Assembly: GCA_037976565.1 (NCBI GenBank)
Contig: CP137666.1
Location: 8,364,592 to 8,428,591 of the forward strand
Origin: Mesocentrotus franciscanus
Lineage: Eukaryota; Echinodermata; Echinoidea; Camarodonta; Strongylocentrotidae
Direction of reading: 5' to 3'
DNA length: 64,000 nt
The notes under the pieces: generated by a model
Seen by the model: the letters and a program-made list of their open reading frames with translations, nothing else
The model's database searches: none
Told to the model about the DNA's origin: nothing
Position numbers and translations under genes: made by a program
Shown here: positions 58,961 through 64,000 of the stretch, in pieces
Layout: each line of letters begins with the position of its first letter
Position numbering within the stretch: the first letter of the stretch is position 1

Positions 58961-60335
58961 TGACATTTGTGATGAATCATTTCATCCTCCGCTGCCTTAG
59001 ATGTCGGGCATCCGACCAAACCGGTGTTTGTCGCTTAGCTTCACAGAACTTATCATGTGTCTAGGTGCCTAGAGATATGCAGTGAGGGCCCCGCAAGATA
59101 TCGATTGTAACGTGTCTAGAGAATATTTTTTGTATAGTTCATTTGTACATGTATGAATTGAGAACTTTGCTCTATTACAGGCTAGACCACAATGTAAACA
59201 AGCAAAGGCACTTTCCTAGACATTGTCACGCATGTGTTTATTAGGGGTTTGATACTGATATAGTTCCATTATACTAGGAACCTTGGGAAATTCAATAGTT
59301 CTTACCGGTAATCCTTATGACTTTTATATATAAACCCAGCAAATGAAGATTAATTGATAGTCATGAAAATCTTTGATAATTGGAAAGGTAGGGATATTAT
59401 TTCAATCTTTGTTGTTACTAAACAGTATCAACAAAATCATCTGCATTACAATTACCCCTATCACTCTTTCAATTTATGCAGTCATTCAGTCATCCTCTCC
59501 CTCAATAAGCATTTTCATTCAGTGAAAATGTTGAAGCTCTTGCAACAAATTTCTTGCAATGAATGCTTATTGAACTTTCGACAGTCTGTCCTCCTTTATA
59601 AATTCTCCCTGATTTGTATAAAGTGGGGCTTATTCAGAAAATAGCTACAGATCCTTGGTGAAAATTCTTACATTTTCTCCAGGCAGTGCTTATGTTGGTC
59701 TTTCAGGGAAAATTAAGTGAGCGAGATGCAACACTTTATCATTCCTGGCCCCATTTTGACCTTCTCCATTTCCCTCCATCTCTGCCTTATCGTAACAACG
59801 ATACATGTACCTTGAGCATTTCATGACTTTTTGACACGGCATCGGTTTGCCGTAAGTTCATCCTGACAAAATTGCCTTCATTACTCTGCTATTTGTGGAT
59901 GTGCAGGGTTGGGATGTGTGCATGAGTAGGAGCGAGGAGGAGAACAAATGGCGATAGATGAGCATCTTAACAAGGAATGTCAGATTTCCTCCTCCATCCT
60001 CTATCCTTGCTGATGACTGTAATAGCAGTGCAAGTACAGTCATGGGGCCATAATTGAATAGCTTGCCTAGCAAGACACATGGAGCAATTTAGAATTTATA
60101 TTATTGTCAATTGAGTCATGTTTTTTTCCTTTTGAAAATAGATAGCCATTATAACATTTCTGTGATTATGCTGCTAGATTGCCTGCATCAGTATCTGTGA
60201 TCTCCTAAACAATTGTTGATTGAGTTCTGGTTTAGTATGATTGACAGATGAAAAGTAATTACATTCTTTGGTTCATTTGAATCTCTTGGGATCTGGTTTC
60301 ATTGAGAACAATTTAAAAAAGGAAAAGGCCAACTG

Positions 60336-60350
60336 TTTCTCTCTCTCTTC

Positions 60351-60402
<52 letters not shown>
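60336..60402. repeat. (CT)n microsatellite
   Basis: About 65 bp of CT repeats with a CGTGT interruption, 400 bp upstream of the last DLGAP exon. Confidence 0.95.
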
Positions 60403-60614
60403 CTCTCTGGAATGTCATTTTGATTTTCATGTGGATACAAAGGCAAGATTTATCCAAGTGTGATTTTCATTCTATTTACTTAGTAATTCAATGGCTTTGT
60501 GCATTGTATGCCATTTCATCAATATAAACAAGACATCGAATCACTTATTATACTTATACTTAGCTCAGGAATAGCAGCTTGCTCTGTCTACCCTCTCACT
60601 ACCTCTGTCTAAGT

Positions 60615-60615
60615 A

Positions 60616-60646
<31 letters not shown>

Positions 60647-60695
60647 TTCTCTCTCGCTCTCTCTTTCTCTCTCTCTCTCTTCTCTTTCTCTCTGA
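60615..60695. repeat. (CT)n and (CTGT)n microsatellite
   Basis: CTGTCTGTCTGT followed by CT repeats with TTTC and CGC interruptions. It ends about 110 bp before the last exon and lengthens the pyrimidine-rich approach to its acceptor. Confidence 0.93.
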
Positions 60696-60804
60696 CTCTA
60701 TTATTTCTTGAGGCAAATCGACTTGTACAATTTTAATACTGCTACTAATTGTAAAGCTATTAACCAAGAAACTAATTTATTACATCATCATCTTATCTTT
60801 GCAG

Positions 60805-61068
60805 CCGACACCCCGCAAGACCCCAGCTAAGCGAGGCTATGGTCGCCAGGTGAGCCGGGACAAGGATGACAAGGCCACGCAGGGTGCGAAAGACTCCAAC
60901 AAGAAGGACGAGAAGGAGAGCCGAGCAGCCAAGATGAGGGCAGCGCGGGAGGAAGCTAGGAAACGACTAATCGCAGCCAAGAAGCAGGCAGCAAGGCAGA
61001 GGATCCGATCCAACAGCAGCGAGACAGAGGTGGAGATCTTCACGGCTAGTGGACAGCAACAGTCATGA
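60805..61068 (+). CDS. DLGAP: DLGAP coding exon 4 (residues 743-829, C-terminus)
   Basis: The last coding exon starts after CTTTGCAG in phase 0 and ends at TGA (61066-61068). It encodes PTPRKTPAKRGYGRQVSRDK, a strongly charged KK/EK/RA-rich helix (DEKESRAAKMRAAREEARKR, LIAAKKQAARQRIR), and the tail SNSSETEVEIFTASGQQQS. The EARKRL.AAK.AA.....S..E..VEI pattern is the conserved DLGAP C-terminal block. Vertebrate DLGAP1-4 go on to a C-terminal PDZ ligand (QTRL) that binds Shank. That is absent here: the last residues are GQQQS. The exon is GC-richer than its surroundings, as expected for coding DNA. Confidence 0.92.
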   Translation, partial: PTPRKTPAKRGYGRQVSRDKDDKATQGAKDSNKKDEKESRAAKMRAAREEARKRLIAAKKQAARQRIRSNSSETEVEIFTASGQQQS

Positions 61069-62678
61069 GTTTGAAATGATGGGATGGATAGATCCATGAT
61101 AGAAAGATCCCTTGTTCTGTCAACGGTGCATCAATACATCAACTATTTTTTGTTGTTGCCCAGGTCTCATCTCACTTTCTTTAAACATCCAAGATCAGAC
61201 TTCCATCCACGCTGTTCATCAGATGAAATGCCCTTTGTAGAAATATTTAAATTTTATAACAACATTGAAGAATGTGTATGGATAAAGCATTCTGATGATT
61301 CTGTAAGTAATAGGATACAATAAAATAACATGTCCAATTAAAGTCCAATGAATGTACATAAAAGTGTGTGGTAGTGGAGTCCATGTTCTTAATACAGTAA
61401 TCATCCAATGCCAAGAACTTGCCAGTTCAGGAATAGATGAATTATTTCTGATAGGAAATCATTTTCCCCAGATGAGATTTATATGTAGTCCTATGAGAAT
61501 ATTGCAGTCCAGAGGAAGGCTCTGACATTGTGGTATAAATCCTGAAATTTGACTGAGTAGCACAGGAGGAAATCTTTCATGAAGTGCTTGAGACGATAAC
61601 ATTACCAGACGACAACAGACTCTTGTAAATTGTATGTTTGCAACCTAGCAACAAGAACATGACCAAAAATAAGAAAATTTTAGGTGACAATGACAAACTT
61701 TCCCATAATACAGGAATAAGCATCATCAAGTGGTTTATGTATAGAATCGGCATCATTGACCAGAAAATGACAACTCCACTTCCATGATGCTCTGTGTAAG
61801 TGAGGAAGGAAATATCATTTGAATCATACGTCCTCTCCATGTGAAAACTTAGCTCAATGTCAAGATTAGGGAAGAAGAACAGACATGTCATTCTGTGAGT
61901 ACGGAAGGACATTGGCCCTTCGATACAATGACGTATATCTGAGAAGATAAAAATAGAGCTCAATTCCTGCTTTTAATATCAATAGCTTCTGCTTGTCATT
62001 TGTGGAGTGACATTTTCTGGGTTCATTTTAATTTAGAAGTGATAGTGATGATGAGCAAGGTTGATTTTCAGGTTTTCATCCTTAAGTCTATGTAAATTCA
62101 TTGTCAACTTCCCAGAAATATTTTCCATAGACCATTGCAGTAGAAAAGCACATGTGAGGATCTAATCGGACCTAAATTTATCCTTGTTTGTATTTATAAC
62201 AATATTTGAACTAATATTTTCAAATATGGATTGTGAAAAAGAAATTCACCACAAATAAAACAGCCAATGTAAAAAATGCTTGCTTCCTTCCTGTAACTTT
62301 CTTTGTTACAATTCTTCCTTCCATTCTTTCCTACTTGAAGAACAGTTTTTATTGTTTGGAATCTTAGTGTTTACTTACATAAAGAGGAATATGACTTTGG
62401 ATAGAATCAGAAAGAAAATGAAGGAGAAAATTTTTTCCCAGATAAATATTCCGAAAGATTAGAAAATGTTGGAGAAATGCTCTTTGAAGAACATTACTAC
62501 ATTTATTGATACAACTAAAGACATGTATGTCTGAATATAGACATCTAACTGTTTCCGGAAATGAAAATTCAAATGAATGAAATTGCAATAAAAACAAAAC
62601 AACCGGTAGTGGTAGATTATTTTGGATATAGCTTCACCACAAGACAGATATCACAATAAAGTTGCTATTTCCAACAGG
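61069..62678 (+). other. 3' UTR of the DLGAP-type gene
   Basis: AT-rich sequence with several AATAAA hexamers (61319 and 62655 are the clearest). The site at 62655-62660 is followed, 20-40 bp later, by GGTTGTTGTTTTTGTCTGG, a good GU-rich downstream element, so a distal cleavage site near 62675-62680 is likely. Minus-strand open frames here show no family features. Confidence 0.55.
62655..62660 (+). terminator. candidate distal polyadenylation signal AATAAA
   Basis: AATAAA with a GU-rich tract at about 62680-62698, the standard cleavage and polyadenylation layout. An earlier AATAAA at 61319 could give a short 3' UTR of about 270 nt. Confidence 0.5.
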
Positions 62679-62699
62679 GGTTGTTGTTTTTGTCTGGAA

Positions 62700-64000
62700 T
62701 GATATATGTACATCTATGTAAAAGGGAAGGAAGTTGCCTTACTGATCATCAATAGCTATCAGCTACAATTTCAAACATCCGTTCTAAAGGGACATCTTTA
62801 TTTTCCACTTCCTGTCAGTTATCAAACAAACCTTGAAGTAGATAAGTTGAGTTGGACCATATCGCCTTTACCATGCCCACTCATGTCTATGAATTGTTTT
62901 GATTATATAACAATCCTTTTTCAGTTTTTCTTACAATATATCTCCATTCTGTACAAGAGTCAGTCATTAGATAATAGAATATCTTTGGATTTAGGACTAA
63001 GGAAACATTCCTAATTTTGTTTCTTAGGAGCCAGAAGGGCATTATAACTCTGTGTAGAATGTTATTACTTATCGCCCTTCTGATTCTGAGCAGACAATTT
63101 TATCAAGTGACCACTGCTTGCTTCAATTGCGAGAGATTTGTAACCTTCTGTGACAAATGCATGCATAAAGTGCATGGCCTTTCTTGTGCCTTATGTAGAG
63201 TTTAGAACATGTGATGCTGCACCCCTGTGCCAAGTAGCAAATAAAGCATACATAACGAGCACAGGCGTAACAGAACAAGCCATATGTTCTTATTGCTCTT
63301 CTAAGAATGTAGGTATGCTCTGTCGCTCCTTGTAGTGGAGGGTGTCAAAGTATTACCCCTGCAACAAGTGTGAATCATCCAGAGCATCTAATGTCATCTA
63401 AACTTGCAAGGTCTCCCTATATGCTGCCGACATCGTATAGTTAACAGTAGCAATGTAGTATGAGAGGGATAACTAAACGGGAAGAATTTCCCTAGAAATA
63501 TGGTCAGAAACTTTGCACTGTCAGTTGTGAAATGTTTCACATCCATGATCTTCTAATGTGTAATTTGGTATTTTATTGTCACAAAATCAAGAGAAGCCAG
63601 TGCTTCATTTTCTATAAAAAAGTTATGTATTTTAAGACAATCAAAGTAAGATTTAGTAGCCAGCTAGTAGCCAGTAAGTAGAGTCAGTGAATAATGTACT
63701 CATTATTTGTTCATGTGTGACCAAATACAAGCTAAAAACAGTAATATGTTGTGCTGTCATCTTTTACCTCACACTTTGCTTATCACTCCAAGTTTTGAAT
63801 GACCATTCTTAATTGTTCTAACGTTGGTGTTTTCTTGGTTCCTTTCTCTTTTGGTAATTCAATACTTTGACCATCATGGGCAACTCTCAAATGTGACATT
63901 TCCTGAAGTGGTTGCCTTGGCTACTGACAAACAATGTCTGCATTCCTTAGATGACTATTTCAAGTAGGTCAAATATCTTGTTGACCTTGCTCTTTTGCAT
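62700..64000. other. downstream non-coding DNA
   Basis: Apart from the hairpin at 63028-63091, I see no gene, RNA gene or delimited repeat. Confidence 0.5.
63028..63091 (+). repeat. GAGCCAGAAGGGC-type hairpin, copy 4
   Basis: GAGCCAGAAGGGCATTATAAC and the inverse half GTTATTACTTATCGCCCTTC then TGATTCTGAGC can pair over most of their length, with a longer loop than copy 2. The right flank CAGACAATTT resembles the CAGATGATTT of copies 1 and 2. Confidence 0.75.

Larger units (their letters stand above)
46963..60804 (+). other. DLGAP intron 3, 13.8 kb
   Basis: GTGAGA...TTTGCAG. It holds a SINE, a TTAA-target element, a possible cassette exon (51111-51212), a second SINE, a hairpin family copy, an inverted repeat at 57163, a minisatellite and CT microsatellites. 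47000-49980 and 51230-54230 show nothing that I can name. A diverged direct duplication (CTGGTAGGAA...CAAGGTCAT and CTGGTAGGAA...CAATGTCAT) lies at 54255-54470. Confidence 0.7.

Noticed and set aside
61577..61963. 128-codon minus-strand frame opposite the DLGAP 3' UTR
   Set aside because: Cys/Phe/Leu/Ile-rich composition typical of reverse-complemented AT-rich DNA, no motif, no splice or promoter context.
1..64000. CRISPR-like or prokaryotic defence arrays
   Set aside because: Tandem repeats here (158-bp, GTGCCCC and CTGGTAGG types) lack constant-repeat/unique-spacer structure, and the window is clearly eukaryotic.

Overview
This window is eukaryotic nuclear DNA: genes are split by GT-AG introns, intergenic and intronic DNA is AT-rich, and dead transposons and simple repeats are dense. 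PHD-finger non-LTR retrotransposons, pearl/Helentron-like tandem elements, many short hAT, TA-target and TTAA-target elements, and constant recurrence of the palindromes TACATGTA and TAGGCCTA suggest a marine invertebrate deuterostome. An echinoderm, probably a sea urchin, is my best guess; this is inference and no marker gene proves it.

Layout. 1-11,030 is a retrotransposon graveyard: an edge DNA-transposon fragment, a minus-strand LINE fragment, two related PHD-EN-RT LINEs (about 1,390-4,435 and 4,480-8,010), a pearl-like 158-bp tandem element ending in GGAC repeats and a hairpin (8,150-9,106), and an AT-rich LINE (9,190-11,030). A short CpG-rich segment at 11,430-11,800 carries, on the minus strand, what looks like the first coding exon of a PRORSD1-type prolyl-tRNA deacylase-like gene. 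It is followed by a perfect 114-bp palindrome. 11,950-15,230 is minisatellite and microsatellite. 15,337-41,058 holds many nonautonomous DNA elements and a good candidate 5' noncoding exon at 24,026-24,084.

The main gene is on the plus strand: a DLGAP (GKAP/SAPAP) family scaffold protein. Its coding exons are 41,148-43,122, 45,350-45,441, 46,804-46,962 and 60,805-61,068. They join in frame to 829 codons plus a stop, with a 13.8-kb last intron. The C-terminal GKAP domain is well conserved, but the protein ends in GQQQS, without the C-terminal PDZ ligand of vertebrate DLGAP1-4. A possible 102-nt phase-0 cassette exon lies in the last intron at 51,111-51,212. A polyadenylation signal with a downstream GU-rich tract lies at 62,655.

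No operon-like or prokaryotic system is present. The most notable unexplained structure is a family of four 55-65-nt imperfect hairpins (GAGCCAGAAGGGC... arms) at 23.7, 39.9, 56.5 and 63.0 kb, all in the same orientation and all in or around the DLGAP locus.
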